Below, in pieces: positions 5,033 through 5,049 of a stretch of 5,049 bases of DNA. A program made the position numbers and the translations under genes. Below the pieces are notes generated by a model. That model made no database searches. It worked only from the letters and a program-made list of their open reading frames with translations, and was not told the DNA's origin. This DNA comes from Desulfobacterales bacterium (GTDB lineage Bacteria > Desulfobacterota > DSM-4660 > Desulfatiglandales > Desulfatiglandaceae): contig JAMOVZ010000458.1 of the NCBI GenBank assembly GCA_027061865.1, positions 1 to 5,049 of the forward strand, written 5' to 3'. Every line of letters starts with the position of its first letter. The stretch's first letter is position 1.

Positions 5033-5049
5033 TTTGGGGTGATGGATTG
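5033..5049 (+). promoter_or_regulatory. Probable ribosome binding region of the next gene (expected rplA)
   Basis: After the rplK stop comes TTTGGGGTGATGGATTG. GGGGTGAT closely resembles a Shine-Dalgarno sequence. Either the ATG at 5042 is the next start or, more likely, this is the ribosome site for a start just beyond the window. rplA is expected from conserved gene order only; no coding sequence for it can be read. Confidence 0.4.

Overview
The window is a run of translation and transcription housekeeping genes, all on the + strand. In order they are the 3' end of rpoC, rpsL (S12), rpsG (S7), tuf (EF-Tu), rpmG (L33), tRNA-Trp(CCA), secE, nusG and rplK (L11). The last bases probably lead into rplA. 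The protein sequences look bacterial. The EF-Tu P-loop written GHIDHGKT, the overall EF-Tu and S7 sequences, and the tuf-rpmG-tRNA-Trp-secE-nusG-rplK order are reminiscent of Desulfobacterota (former Deltaproteobacteria) or relatives. That placement comes from memory of the families, not from a search.

Layout: 1-1013 is the RpoC C-terminal part, open at the left edge. 1014-1127 is an AT-rich gap with a good sigma70-type promoter for rpsL, and a perfect 7-bp dyad lies between its -35 and -10. 1128-2038 holds rpsL and rpsG, separated by 62 nt with two small inverted repeats, one enclosing the rpsG Shine-Dalgarno. 2039-3294 holds tuf with short flanks and no fusA. 3295-3597 holds rpmG and a well-formed tRNA-Trp. 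3598-3661 is a leader without a clear Shine-Dalgarno. 3662-5032 holds secE, nusG and rplK, closely spaced and probably co-transcribed.

The genes supply the ribosome (S12, S7, L33, L11), aminoacyl-tRNA delivery (EF-Tu, tRNA-Trp), RNA polymerase (beta') and its elongation factor (NusG), and the protein export channel (SecE). All reading frames are intact and the diagnostic residues are present.

I see no mobile element, CRISPR array, defence system or previously undescribed system. Three things stand out. First, the classical tail (rpoC-rpsL-rpsG-fusA-tuf) and head (tuf-rpmG-tRNA-Trp-secE-nusG-rplK) of the ribosomal/RNA polymerase supercluster are joined through one tuf gene. This could be a real rearrangement, a tandem or circular duplication junction, or an assembly join across near-identical tuf copies. 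Second, fusA is missing from its usual place. Third, tuf has codon usage very unlike its neighbours: nearly all Leu is TTG/TTA and most Ile is ATA.
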